Part shown: piece by piece, positions 22,110 through 33,800 of the stretch
Layout: every line of letters starts with the position of its first letter
How positions within the stretch are numbered: the stretch's first letter is position 1
Assembly (NCBI RefSeq): GCF_003265705.1
Contig: NW_020312859.1
Coordinates: 3,166,993 to 3,230,992, forward strand
Source of the DNA: Callorhinus ursinus
Taxonomy: Eukaryota > Chordata > Mammalia > Carnivora > Otariidae
Direction: 5' to 3'
DNA: 64,000 nt
Program-made: the position numbers and the translations under genes
The notes under the pieces: generated by a model
Database searches by the model: none
What the model saw: only the letters and a program-made list of their open reading frames with translations
What the model was told of the DNA's origin: nothing

Positions 22110-23090
22110 TGAACTTTCTAATTGGAAATGAGAGGCTCCAATAAGCAAAAGGTGTAACTGATTGTTACAGAGAAAGTGTGAAGCTAAAAGCCTTCAATTA
22201 TCATTTATTAATTCATTCACTCAACAGCATTCTCTGTTCCCTGTGCCTCGTCCTTACTCTATGTAGGGCAGGGTTCCAGACAGAAGGGCTGTGTGTGATC
22301 AGGACACTGTCCTTGTCCTCAAAGACAGCTCAGCTCAAATATGTAGGTGAGAAACTAGTACATAAGGGAGACAGGGCTCATGGCTAAGGGCCGCAGGGTC
22401 ATCAGCTGAGGGGGGCTTCCCAGAAAAGCTGTCGTCCGAGCTGGGGATGGAAGGAGGGGCACTGTTGGGTATACAGAAGGGAGGAAGCATGTTGAGAGGC
22501 AGAGGTGGGGCAACACCGGGCAGGTGCAGAAAGTCCCTGCATTCTCCATCAAACACTGAACTCCACCATGGGTGGGAAAGGGGATCCGAGAGCTGAGCCT
22601 GGGTCCAGAAGATTCTGGACTTGATTCTGCCACTCATGAGCTAGAAAGAGGAATTCTGGGATTGTGACGATGCTGTCCCCTGGTGTGTGTGGTCACAGAA
22701 CAGCTTCCCGACCTTGACTCACTCACCCTCAGAGTGCCTGCCCCATTAAACATTGATCTTGGTCATGAGATCAAGCCCTGGTGCCCAGTGCAGGGTGGAG
22801 GGGGTCCCAGCTCTACAAACCCTCTGCTTAGTCAACTCCTTCTAGGGTAGAGCCGGGGAGGGACTGCTGCACCTTGACGGAACTCAGCATTTTTTAGTTT
22901 AGTTTTTTTTTTTCTTTTATTTGGGGCATTTTGAGGCAGCTTGATGGTTATGGTTCAAAACAAAGAGAGATGACTCAGCTTCATGTGGAGAGCCGAAGCC
23001 TTTTGGAAAAGATATTTCCGTTTGAATGCTTCTCTCTTCTCGGCCACAGAGGCAGCTCATCCAGGCTGCCTTGTTTTCTTGACATTCAAC
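22110..23090. other. intronic DNA without genes
   Basis: Inverse MIR-like start near 22200 (ATTCATTCACTCAACAGC). 22755-22800 has GATCTTGGTCATGAGATCAAG, perhaps a SINE scrap. No coding signal. Confidence 0.4.
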
Positions 23091-23104
23091 TGTTCCCAGG
23101 GACG

Positions 23105-23315
23105 AGGGCCGGGCTCCTGGGGCCAGACTGCCTGAGTCCAAATCCTGGCGCTACCCCTTACTCACTCAGAAGATCTGGACAAAGTTGTACCCTCTCTGAG
23201 CCCGTGTTTACTTAAGACTGCCTTGCGGGGTCTTTGTGCCAAGCCACCATCACTCATGGAAAGGGTCCAGTCCCATGCCTGGCACAAAGTGAGCGTACAG
23301 TAAATATCACTATTA
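23105..23315 (+). mobile_element. MIR
   Basis: Reads GCCAGACTGCCTGAGTCC, CTTACTCACTCAGAAGATC and TGCCTGGCACAAAGTGAGCG. Confidence 0.75.
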
Positions 23316-24029
23316 GTAATGACAGCGCCCCATCCTGAGCTTCTCCTGTGCCTGGATTATCTCACTTACTCCTTACACACTGCCAAGCACAAGGTCCCAT
23401 TTTGCGGGTGAATCAACTGGGGCTCATTTGAGCTGACTTGTGTTTCCATCTTCCCATTCAAGAGGGTCAGTGCACACACACCAGGCTGACTTAGGAATGA
23501 ATCTGTACAAGCTCTTTCTTTCCATCTGACTCTCTCTGCACCAGCAGCCAAACGCACACCAGCTCCTCACGCCTTTATCTGCAAAATGGGGACAATATTC
23601 TGAGGTTGTTGAAATAGTCTAGTCACGGCTTAATAAAAATAATGCCATGAAGGTGCTTAGAAACCCTCAATGTCATCACATCACTCTTTCCTCTGGGACA
23701 AGGCGTCAACAAAACACCGAGCTCTTCATGTACAATACCCCAAGGACAGGCACGAAGCTGTTTGGGAAGACACCCTCACAAGTCAGGCGAAAACCCAAAA
23801 ATGAGAAAGAGGCGTAAGCTCATGCAAATAAAAAAGAAAAGGACTTTAAAATGACCCGTCATCAAATGGCCACCCTGCATCAGGACATGAACACAGGGTC
23901 TCTCAAACTTTTGTCCTGGAACAAATGAAAAAAAAAAAAGCCGATGCAGGCTAACACATGTAACTCGAGACAGTCTAACCCTTTCCATCCCCTTCCCCTG
24001 CTTCACCCTGAAGGACATGCTGACAGGGC

Positions 24030-24320
24030 AACCTTAATAGTAACTGACTAATTGTAAACCCTGTGATTACCGGGGTTGATTTCCATGGAACTTCCTTTTA
24101 CAGCGCCGAGAACCTCTCTGGAGCGTAATTGCCGAGTTCAATTTTAGCTCTGTCACATCCAACCATCGCTGCTAACTAAGGCGGGGGCTTCCGTGCCAGG
24201 TAAGCTGTAATGAAGTCAGCTCCCCGCTTCATTTCACAATATTGTGATGCCCCCGTCAGCACCTATAAGTGCTGAGAAGCTCCGGCTGCTGTGAAGTAAA
24301 TCTCACCCAAGGGAAGTGAT
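24030..24320. promoter_or_regulatory. candidate conserved noncoding element
   Basis: Repeat-free block retaining CpGs, with TAATTG, TAATGA and GATTA cores. It contains a 14-bp perfect palindrome TCACAATATTGTGA (24234-24247) whose halves are ACAAT/ATTGT, an inverted SOX-type pair. Enhancer role is inferred from composition and motif clustering. Confidence 0.4.
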
Positions 24321-24329
24321 TAAAACCGC

Positions 24330-25845
24330 TCTGCACCGCAGAGGGGCCTGGCTAGGTCCTCGCACCCACCGGGACGATGTGGCTGCTCAACCCCACGCGC
24401 CTCCTCGCCCTGCCTCCCTTCCTCCTCTGTAGGTGCTTCCCGCTCCCCCCACCCCTCCCACAGCCCTGTCAGCATTCGAACTCATGTCTGACTGCGCAGA
24501 GTCTCACCAAATGGCCCCCACACGGCCTCCCACGGTGCGGCAGGTGCACTTTTGTGGGGCTTCAGCACAACACCACGTGCCAGCCTCCCTTTGTCACGGC
24601 GCCCCCACTGGCCTTGGCATCTGTCCTGTTATGAAGCAGCCCCCACCTCCCCCACACACGACTCCCCCTGACCGGGTTCCACCAGCACAGCTGTACTCCC
24701 GGGCGCTGCCACACCTGTCTGGCCTGACTTTGTGCAGACCTCACTTTTTGTCCAGAAACTGGCAGGAGCAGAGGGGTGAGGACTGTGCCCTCTGAGTGCC
24801 CACTACTGGCCGGGCGCGCACCAGGTACTTGGTACTCATGTAATCCCCACCATCAGCCAACAGCAAGGGGGCAGGGGCGCGTCCCCTTGTTTTATATTTG
24901 GGGAAACTGAGGTCTGAGGCCTTCCACGAGGCTGGTGAGAGGAACTGTTCTCAGTTCCAAAGACCAGTTAAGGCTGCCCTTCTCGTGAGGAGCTGCCAAG
25001 CCTCCACCCCCTGGTCAAAGAAACCCTGGAATAAACCTATTTCCCTTTTCACTCATCTGCCAGGAAGCCCAGAGCCAGCTTCGCAGGCCAGCTTCAATAA
25101 GTGCAGAGCCCAGGGCCAACATATCTGCTTTCATTTTTCACCTAGAATTCGTTCTATTTTATGTTTTCATCAGCTCTAATTTTGTAGCGTATTACATACA
25201 CTTCTGTCTTCATAGGTGTTCCTGTCACTGAATAATCAAAAATAAATAAGCAACCACCAAAACCACCAACCTCTGGGAGGTTAGGTGGTGTCCCAAGGTC
25301 CCACAGCAGGCCCAGCGGTGCTCTTCCTACTACTGTCTGGCCCCAGCTTCTTCTTCCCCTCCTCAACCAAAAGCAGGTTCTGCACATTCGCTTCCTGCCA
25401 AGCACAACAGCAGGGAACAGGTCCTGCTACACCCACACTCACTTCTCAACATGAGGTAACACTAAGAGTAGCACATGCTCTGTCCAGAGACATGGTGTTC
25501 CGCCAAGCCTGGACTTTGACTATCAGCTCTGGATGGCTACAGCTGTAGATGGAGAAGCCAAGGGCTCTAGGAAGCCCCACTCTCAATGTCCAGCCAAGGC
25601 AAAGCCATGCTTCTAGGCAAGGATGCAAGACCACTCCGGCCAGAGGTACACAAGGAGGCTGCCAGGCAGAAACCTTCGGGGTCTCCAAGGCCACCTCCGC
25701 TGGCCCTCCACCACGACCACCCTGGACCCCTGTGTGGTGGGACAGGTGTTGCAAGCCAGCCAGCCCCACACGGCGAGCTGACAAACACACTCTTCCTAGC
25801 CACACTGCTGTCTGACCCCCAGTTCAGCCAAAGGCAGTATGGAAA
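24330..25845. other. intronic DNA without genes
   Basis: Proline-rich frames around 24377-24795 are composition artefacts. A MIR-like inverse word (GGGGAAACTGAGGTCTGAGG) is at 24898. Confidence 0.4.
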
Positions 25846-25849
25846 TGAG

Positions 25850-25990
25850 TTCTGAAGCATGAAGACCCAGGTTCAAATCCCAGCTCTGCCACTTACTAGC
25901 TGTGAACCCCAGGGAAGGGTGAGCCTCTCTGCAAAGTGGGGTGTTGATGCCACCACCTTGCGTGGAGACGCAGAGCCCACCGGCCCTGTG
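25850..25990 (+). mobile_element. MIR fragment
   Basis: ATGAAGACCCAGGTTCAAATCCCAG then CCACTTACTAGCTGTGAACC are the MIR 5' half. Confidence 0.7.
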
Positions 25991-26889
25991 CCCTCCCTCC
26001 CAGAGGAGACGCGGTGCTGTTCCAGTGCCTGCCTCCAGCATCATCCTGGCAACTCCCTCCAGGGCATCGATCAGGAGATGACAGGAGGAAGGAAAGAGCA
26101 GGGAGGTTTGCTCCAACTCATCTCATTCGGGACATGCTTTCTGGGATAAGACAGAAAAATAAAATTAAATAATGAAATGTGAGGTTGAATAGAACCCCAA
26201 AGTCAGGACTGACTTTGCTAGAACTGCTCAGTCCTACCTCAGGCAGGGAGGGAGGGGCTAGGGGAGTCCCCACGGCTTGTCCCACCGCTGGAGGGGCATC
26301 TACAACATTTCCAGGCCATCAGCTGCAGGATGGGCTGCCGGCCCATGTGATGCATTCCGGTTACCATGGTTTCTGTTTATTCTGGGTCCTGGCAAAGAGG
26401 AGTGCTTGCTGTACTCCGACCTGCAGTCGCTGAGGTCCCTGCACTGTGCTGGGTTGCACACAGGCAGGAGCCCACATGCCCAGAAGAGAGGCACTCAGAT
26501 TAACTCAGCCCCACAGGCCCCTCCCCACCCGACCCGGGGCAGACGGGGACCAGGCCCCATTTTCAGATGAGAGAACCAAGGTCTGAGGCTCGCGGCACCT
26601 GCCCAGAGTTTCATGGCAATGCCACAAGGAGCAGGAATTCAAACTTGAATTTGCCTGACTTGTCCTATTTTTCCAATTCTGTGCTGGCTCGTTTATGATC
26701 ATTATTCTGGCTCCCAGAGACCTCAGGCCTTTTCTAAAACGGCCCCCCCTGAGATGCCTTGAGGGAACCTGCTGAAGGCTCGGGGACATCAGAGGCAGCT
26801 CACGGGAGTAAGTAGGCAGTTCCCCAGGGGGCTGGAAACTCAGATCCCCACACAAGATCTGACAACATTCCCAGTTCACGGTTCAAAGA

Positions 26890-27510
26890 TCACTGGCCAA
26901 CAGAACTAAATCCAAACTCCTTACTCAACCCAGCACCCCAGACCCGCCCCTGAATTCTGCATATCTGACCTCTCCCTCACTGCCTCCTCCCCTTTCCAAT
27001 GCTCAAATCCTTCCTCTTCCACAAGGATTTCCTGGGTGCCCACGTGAGCATCAATCTCTCCCTTGCCCCAAAGACCACCACGCCCAGCCACCCTGTGTAT
27101 AAGCTGCCCATGGAAAGGTCTCTCCCCACCTCCCTCCTGAGACTAGGTCACATGGGGACTGCTCAGGGGACATCTATGAACCAAAATTCCTTTCTCAGAC
27201 CAAGCACGCTGACACTTAAAGGGAACTGGCACTTCAACGGGTGCTCAAGTGTGCCAAGCCTCTCCTTCCAGAGGGCCTTTGCACATGCTGTTTTATCTAG
27301 AATGCCTCCCTTGCCCCACGTAGCAACCTGTCTTCCTACAACTCCCGAAGTTCCCTCTGACCCTCCATTAACTGGCCTCGTAGTACCTGTGCAACTCTCC
27401 TAACCAGCCCTGGTATGCTCACATTTTGTGTTTCGTTATGTCATTGTATGTCTCTTGTTCACCCTGGAGTTCCCACCACAGTGCCTAGCACACAGCGGGG
27501 GCCCCATCAG
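26890..27510 (+). mobile_element. L2 fragment
   Basis: TCCTTCCTCTTCCACAAGG, GCCTCTCCTTCCAGAGGGCC and GTGCCTAGCACACAGCGGGG follow L2 3' order with diverged segments between. Confidence 0.65.
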
Positions 27511-27519
27511 TGTTCCCTG

Positions 27520-28065
27520 TCAGCCATGGTAGATTACAAAGATGACCACAGGTCCCCCCGTTTCTACCCGCGTGCCCTCTGCACAGTGATGTCACTGCTC
27601 CTCTTATCAAGAGATGGAGTCTTTTTCTTCCCACCTTGAAGCCGGGCTTAGCCACGTGAATTTATTTGGTCACTCAGACAGCAACAAATGGGCCACAAGG
27701 AAAAGCCTGAAAAGCATGCGTGCGCCAGAGCGTCTCGCCCTTGCTGCGCCAGGAGCCCCAGAACACCAAGTGAAGGAGCCGGAGCTAGCTGCTGGAGGAA
27801 GAGGTTTGGGGGAAAGCCGAGCCAACAGTCAGCCAGCCCCCAGCCAGCGGCCGGCCAAGTGCCACCCAGGTGAGTGAGGCCATCCTACACCACCCAGCTG
27901 TCAGGGGACCAGCCAAGTGATCGCACCTGCAGAGACCAGCCAGCCCGGCCCAGAGAGGCCTCCAGCCCACCCACAGATTGTGAGCTAAATAAAATGGTGG
28001 TTGCTTTAAACAACTCATTTTGGGTGGCTTGTTAATGCAGCAACTAACAGGAGCTAACAGAAGAA
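27520..28065 (+). mobile_element. ERVL-MaLR solo LTR (MLT1-like)
   Basis: Starts near GGTAGATTACAAAGATGACC, passes CTTGAAGCCGGGCTTAGCCA and GTGAGTGAGGCCATCC and ends with TTTTGGGTGGCTTGTTAATGCAGC, the MLT1 LTR landmarks. It is noncoding, with no internal retroviral sequence alongside. Confidence 0.85.
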
Positions 28066-28384
28066 CACTGGCCATGGTACGCTCACCGCCGAAGAACAAG
28101 CGTCTGGTCTATACAACCTCAAGCTGAGAACAATACAAGCCTCTTGGGAGGTGGGAAGCCACTGAAGGGTGAGGCCCAGGCCCCTGGGTTTGAACCCTAC
28201 TGGCCTATGACTCTGGCTTCCGCCTGGACGAGGCAGGCACTCACCTCTGTCTGCAGTGGGAGTAACACATCCTATGCCAAGTCTTCTAGGTTGGGATGGT
28301 TTGAGTCTAAACAGGGAACATGTGTGAAAGGCCTGCCCCAACCCAAAGGAAGCTAGAGACCCTCTGCACGTGGGAAGAAAACTG

Positions 28385-28635
28385 CTGCAGAATAAAGATC
28401 ATGACTTTGGAGCTGGACAGATTCTAGTTCCTGATCCACTCTGCTACCTGCACGCTGTGTGACCTTAGACAAGTTTCTCAACCTCTCTGAGCTTCTGGTG
28501 TCACCTGACCAGGTGTCAGGTGTCTGTGACATGGTAATAATAATATGTAACTTGCAGGACTATTGTTAGGGTTGAAGAAGACAGTGTACACAAGACACGT
28601 GGCACATCGTAGGTATTCAATAAACAGCAGCTCCT
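28385..28635 (+). mobile_element. MIR
   Basis: GCTGTGTGACCTTAGACAAG, TTTCTCAACCTCTCTGAGC and CATCGTAGGTATTCAATAAAC give an almost complete element, with a small internal duplication GGTGTCAGGTGTC. Confidence 0.88.
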
Positions 28636-28773
28636 CCTCCGTGGCCACCCCTCCCTAGCGGGACCTCTCACATCACCATCTTAGCCCCGCCACCCCCACT
28701 TGGCAGTAAGTTTCCAAGTTCGATATCAGCATCTTGCCAGTTGCCAGGTTGTGACTGTAGCTTACATAACATC

Positions 28774-28797
28774 GAGAGAGAGAGAGAGAGAGAGAGA
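28774..28797 (+). repeat. (GA)n microsatellite
   Basis: About twelve GA units followed by a G run. Confidence 0.95.
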
Positions 28798-28850
28798 GGG
28801 GGGAGGAGGTTCACTTGAAGAATGAGAAAGACCTGGATGTTGCCAGCTTT

Positions 28851-29024
28851 TTTTTTTTTTTAAGATTTTATTTATTTATTAATGAGAGACAGAGAGAGAG
28901 AGGTAGAGGGAGAAGCAGGCTCCCAAGGAGCAGGGAGCCCGACGCGGGACTCGATCCCAGGACCTTGGGATCATGACCTGAGTCGAAGGCAGACGCTTAA
29001 CCATCTGAACCACCCAGGTGCCCA
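28851..29024 (-). mobile_element. Can-SINE
   Basis: Exact 16-bp target-site duplication GGATGTTGCCAGCTTT (28835-28850 and 29025-29040). Low divergence from the Can-SINE body (GAGCAGGGAGCCCGACGCGG), so relatively young. Confidence 0.97.
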
Positions 29025-29040
29025 GGATGTTGCCAGCTTT

Positions 29041-29426
29041 GATGGACGAGAAAACTTCAGGCCACGGATAAGAGAGGGAAGATGATCCAGACCTGAACCC
29101 TCAGCCTCAAAGTCTTGACACACCCAAGCCCCCATCCGGCTTCATCTGGGATAACTGTCTGTGGCCTTTCCTCCCTTCACCTCCAAGGCCCCCGCATGCA
29201 GGAACGAGGGAGGCAGAGAGGTGGGCTCAGCGCAGGGGTAAGGTAACCAGCTGTTACCTACACTGAGATTGCTGGACAGCAGTGTGATTCCAGGGCCTCT
29301 GTCCCACAAAGCACCTACAGCAAAAGTGGAAGCCCCTCTGCCCCAAGGACCCAAAATGCCAAGAATGTGGTCTATAGAGATGGTCCAGGATGGACTCCAG
29401 CCCCCAGCCTAGCATTCATGCGCGCG

Positions 29427-29477
<51 letters not shown>

Positions 29478-29795
29478 AAGAAGAATTTGATCAGGGAAGA
29501 CAGACATGTGGGGAAGAGGGCTCAGTGGGGGGGCGGGAAGGGCCTCGGAGCAGAGGCGTGCAACACTGGATTACTCCCCTGCCCCAAAGCCCTCCGGGGC
29601 TCCCCACTAGAGGACCCAAACTCCAGGGCCTGGCACTCAGTGCCCTTCCCAAGCTGCAGCCTTTGCCCCCTCCTCCACACTAGCCTGTACCCATCCAGAC
29701 AGCTGTGCCCCAATTCCCCACGCCACCCCTTGGCCTTGGCCACACCCCCTCCCTGCCGAATGAGGTCATGGACGTCGAGAATGGGAGTCCTAGCA
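29041..29795. other. intronic DNA with (CA)n
   Basis: (CA)23 lies at 29429-29475. The Thr/His runs in translated frames come from it. Otherwise nothing recognised. Confidence 0.6.
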
Positions 29796-29797
29796 AA

Positions 29798-29935
29798 CAG
29801 ATTTGGGTTCCAGTCCAGTGTGACCATGGCCCAGTCACCTGACTTCCGGCGCCTCGGTTTATCTGCACAGAAGGATCAGCTTCTACTCCAAGTGTGGTTG
29901 TGAAGATTAAATAAATAACATAAGCGAAACACCCA
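29798..29935 (+). mobile_element. MIR
   Basis: AGATTTGGGTTCCAGTCC to TGTGAAGATTAAATAAATAAC, full MIR order, tail lost. Confidence 0.75.
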
Positions 29936-29959
29936 TCCCATGATAGACATGAAATTAAC

Positions 29960-30180
29960 GGCCTTTCTGTTCTCCCCTCCCCTGTATGTCCCCATCCTGC
30001 TCCCCTTTGAGGTTCTGCCTAAATGCCTGTCTGCCAGGAAGCCCTCCCTGAACACTGCAGGTCTCGGGGATCTTCTCTCCCTCTCTCCCCCTGCCCCACT
30101 CTCCTTTCTCCCTCCTCTTCTCTCTGCCCCCTCTCCCCTCCCCCTCCTTAGGCTCTGAAGTAAGAATTGTCCTCCCTGTG
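29960..30180 (+). mobile_element. L2 fragment with CT-rich insertion
   Basis: GCCAGGAAGCCCTCCCTGAAC is the L2 landmark; 30075-30150 is a CTCCCC-rich tract. Confidence 0.55.
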
Positions 30181-30835
30181 CAGACCCCCACCTATCCACC
30201 CATCCCTATATGCAGGCTCCATCACAACCTAAAGACAGGACCAAGGACCAATCATGACCAGAACCGTGGGAGGCTGCAGCACAAACAGTGCCCAGAGAGC
30301 AGAAATGGCTTACCCAAGGTCACAGAGCAGAGTTCAAACGAGAGTCAACAGTCCTGCGTCCCCTTCCGCACTCTCAAGGCTATTCTCAGACAAGGATACG
30401 GTGTGTGGATGCTGACGGGGTCCCACCCAGATCCCCTTTTGCAGACTGTGCATCCATCCCCCCAGTGGCTGGGGGTGCTAATGCCCCCTCCTCTGCAGAA
30501 ATGCCCTTGGCTGATGGGAGAAAAGCACAGGAAGCATGACACCTCTCCCCCAACACTCCCTGAGGAAGCCATGGCCAGGGACCAACTGACAAGGGTGTGA
30601 AAGGGCCACCCCCAGCCCTGGCCTCAAGATGGGACCACCTCTGGAGTACCTCTCTTGCTCCAGGACCCCCCGTGGGATCAGGTTGAAGCAGGTTCTCCAG
30701 TTGAGACCACCTCCTTGCTCACCTCCTCCCCCAGCCCTGCCCTGGGGTCCCCATGCCCCTTCTCAGGAGAGCACTCTCTCATGAGCATCCTTGTTTCAGG
30801 CTCTGCTTCTAGGGAGCTCAGCCTGACACAAAGGC
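30181..30835. other. intronic DNA without genes
   Basis: A MIR-like inverse core (CTTACCCAAGGTCACAGAGC) is at 30310. Nothing else recognised. Confidence 0.4.
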
Positions 30836-31000
30836 CCTGGTCCTCGATCTGTGGTCCACTGACCAGCAGCTCAGCATCTCCCGGACCCTGTTAGACCTGC
30901 AAACTCTCTAGCCCCACTCCAGGTCTCCTGAATCAGAATCTGCATTTTAACAAGGCCCTGTGTGATTTGCATGCATGTTAAAGTTTGAGAAGCTCTGGCT
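30836..31000 (+). mobile_element. hAT-Charlie MITE (MER5/MER20-like)
   Basis: TGTGGTCCACTGACCAGCAGC, CTGAATCAGAATCTGCATTTTAAC and AAGTTTGAGAAGCTCTGG follow the order of this ancient family. Confidence 0.75.
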
Positions 31001-31765
31001 TAGGGTCGGTTGTCACCGGCCAATTGTGGCGACCATCCAGTGAGCAAGGTAGTAACAAAACGTGCCCATCTGTTGCAGCAATCACACAACTAATGTGGGC
31101 GTTATCCAACCCTGATTACTGAATGAGGAGGTGAGCCAGGTAGTGTGGACATAAGCACCCTGAACACCAGTGTGTCATCTCCACGGCCCATGCTCTGGGC
31201 TTGTGCAAGTGCAAGTGCAAGTTCCATGTCCTTCGGGCTTGAGCTCCAACCCCACACACCTTACTCGGTCACCAGAATTCTGTTTCACTTTGGAACTAGT
31301 CCAGCGTCTGCATTAGTCAATTAAAGCCTTTGCCTCTACCCCTTCTGGAGGAGGAGACCCCACCCCCAACACCAGACAGTTAGGAAAGGTTCCCCAAGGG
31401 CACCCCGGGAGAAGATGCTAGAAAGAGGGGTGTTCAGGATTCTCCAGGGCCCTGGGGGATCTAGGGAGGGGACAAAGATGCAGATATCTCTGCCTTGGAA
31501 GAAGAAATTGCTGGCCCGCCCTGGGTCAGAAACCCCTCTTCAGAGGCCCCACTCCACCCATCACAGGGTATGAGCCCCTCATCCTGGTGTGAGCCCCTCA
31601 AAGTCCCTCTAAGGGGACGTCCATGACCTTTGCAAAACTAAAGGCAATAACCAAGTCCTATGTGCTGAACGGACCCCAGGGCCGGCCCTGGAGGCTGCGA
31701 TAATCCAGACGTGTGTTTGGACAGGAGCACCCTGCAAAGCTCGGTCAACGCTGCCTGTTGCCTGA
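31000..31765. other. intronic DNA without genes
   Basis: A three-unit GTGCAA hexamer lies at 31204-31221. Otherwise nothing recognised. Confidence 0.4.
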
Positions 31766-31769
31766 GGAG

Positions 31770-31960
31770 GGAAGCGGCTCACCTTTTGCTAATCGTCCTA
31801 ATTCATTTTTTATTACTAACTTTCCTGTTCTCTATTTGCCATCTGATTGAAGATATTACCAAAGGCATTTAAACAGCATCAGACCGTACCACAATGGCAA
31901 ACATAACTCTTTTTATTGAAATATGCATTAATATACATATAATTCCCTGATCACAAAGAC
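31770..31960. promoter_or_regulatory. candidate conserved noncoding element
   Basis: Repeat-free AT-rich block with GCTAATCG, CTAATTCATT, a SOX-type ACAATGG (31891-31897) and a POU-like ATATGCATTAAT (31921-31932). Function inferred only from motif content. Confidence 0.3.
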
Positions 31961-32039
31961 CTCATGGTCCACATGTTAGACCCTAAGCGAAGGCGGATTT
32001 GACGAGAGGCACATACACAACTGAAGGTTCTTCAAAAAA

Positions 32040-32215
32040 CAATAAGCCACGTCAGGAGGGTATGACAAAATGGGCACTTTCTCGTGCTGCCGGGGAACAT
32101 GGATGACCCTCCTGGAAAATGGCATGACAACCTGAATCAAGAGCCGTAAAAAATGCTCATTCCTTTGGACCCAGGGGTTCTACTTTGGCCCATAGCCACC
32201 AGCCTGGGTCTTTCT
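32040..32215 (+). mobile_element. old L1 fragment
   Basis: AATCAAGAGCCGTAAAAAATGC and TTTGGACCCAGGGGTTCTAC are diverged L1 ORF2 words. Confidence 0.55.
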
Positions 32216-32372
32216 GTAATGGTTGGGAATGTTCTTTATCTGCAAGCCCAGTGACTATAGAGGGCTGGAAATATGGCTAGTGTGACTGAGGAATTAAGTT
32301 TGATTTTGTTTGGCTTGATATTAAACTGAAATAGCCGCACGTGGCTAGTGGCTATCATGTTGGACAGTGCGG
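32216..32372 (+). mobile_element. hAT-Charlie MITE (MER3-like)
   Basis: ATATGGCTAGTGTGACTGAGG, CGCACGTGGCTAGTGGC and TTGGACAGTGCGG give the characteristic right half. Confidence 0.75.
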
Positions 32373-32379
32373 CAAGCCA

Positions 32380-33395
32380 TCGTGGATTCTCTCCTAAACC
32401 GTATCATCACCTCTGTCCGTCCTCCTGCATCCACTCTTGCCCCCCTTCCAATGTTTTCCCCATAAGACAGCCACCAAGATTCTTCTAAAAATGCTTCCCT
32501 TGCCCTTGAGATAAAGTCCAAGCACCTGGACATGGCCTTCAAGGCCCTACCTCCTGGGGACAGAAAGCACCCCAGCTCTCAGGGAGCCTGAGCGGTTCCA
32601 GGTGCTGGAGGAGCAATGACAGCAGCGGAGGGGACAGCAGCGAGGGCCTCGCCGAGGCCCAGGCATGTGAGGAAAAACTTAAAAGACACGTGCGTCGGAG
32701 TTTGCCAGGTAGGTGGGGAACGCCCAAACCAGAGGCAGAGCAGCTCGAGGTGCTCCCATCGACCCCCCGCCCTTGTGAAGCCGGTATTCTAGCTGTGCGG
32801 GTGGGACATAAACAATAAACATCATGAACAGGCATATTATACCCTATGAAAAGAGAAAAGACAAGACAGGCAAGGGGTTTCCGGGGGACCCAGGTGGGGC
32901 AGAACAATTTGTGGCGCTGAATCTTCAGAAAGAAAAGTACCCAAATCAACACTGTTCTTGAGTCTGCCTCGTGGGATAGTGGCAGGGGATCGCCCCCCCC
33001 CCCCACCCCCCCCCTATTACTTTTTGGCAGGTAACATCATCTTCATAATTTACAGTTTAATAAAAAGAAAGGGGTAGTAACTCCAGGAGAGAAGTCACCA
33101 GAAAATTCCTGCTTGCTCAACAGAAATATTCCCACGAGCTGGAGATTTTGTTATCTCTGAAGGCCAGACCGACTGTGCCCCAGATACCCCAACACAGGCA
33201 ACTGGGAGCGACACCTCCCTCCTAAACACAGCAAGGTCACCACTGGCAGGGAGACGGGAGGTGGACAAAACAGGGGGCTGAGGTCTGCCAGCCCTCACCC
33301 CAGAAGCCAAACATTGATGAAAATCCACTTCAACTTTCTTTCTTGGGCTCTGCTGCAGGTGAGGGTGGCATGTTGTAACAATGGGAATTCAGATT
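32380..33395. other. intronic DNA without genes
   Basis: Contains a long C-rich homopolymer at 32992-33015, which accounts for frame noise. No coding signal. Confidence 0.4.
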
Positions 33396-33412
33396 TATTA
33401 ACACTTGCAGGC

Positions 33413-33532
33413 CCGGGGTGCCTGGCTGGCTCAGTCCATACAGCATGCGATGCTTGATCTTGGGGTCATGAGTTCCAGCCCCATGTGGGGTGTAGAGATT
33501 ACTTAAATAAACAAATACCAATGTAAAAACAA
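33413..33532 (+). mobile_element. short Can-SINE variant
   Basis: Only 120 bp, ending GGGGTGTAGAGATTACTTAAATAAAC, without the CT-rich block. Exact 13-bp target-site duplication AACACTTGCAGGC (33400-33412 and 33533-33545). Confidence 0.95.
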
Positions 33533-33549
33533 AACACTTGCAGGCACCA

Positions 33550-33800
33550 GACACTGCCTCTCACGTTTATATGTTTCATCGTCCTGACAGCAATATACAA
33601 GTAAAACAAGGAAGGCTCAGAGACGATGAGTGATTTATTCTCGGACACAACAGCCGAGGACAGGTTATAGCAGCCTCCACCCTGATTCATTCATTCTTTC
33701 AACAACTTTTTACTGATCACCTACTACACAGACACCATACTAAGGTGCTGGGGACTCGGTGGTAAAGAAAACAAACATGACCCCCGGTGGTCTGAAAGGT
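33550..33800 (-). mobile_element. MIR-like fragment, inverted
   Basis: AGGAAGGCTCAGAGACGATGAG and TTCATTCATTCTTTCAACAAC; diverged. Confidence 0.4.

Noticed and set aside
27520..28065. Retroviral coding sequence
   Set aside because: Only a solo MaLR LTR is present; no gag, pol or env-like frame nearby.
31204..31221. GTGCAA hexamer repeated three times as a regulatory array
   Set aside because: Too short to separate from chance slippage.
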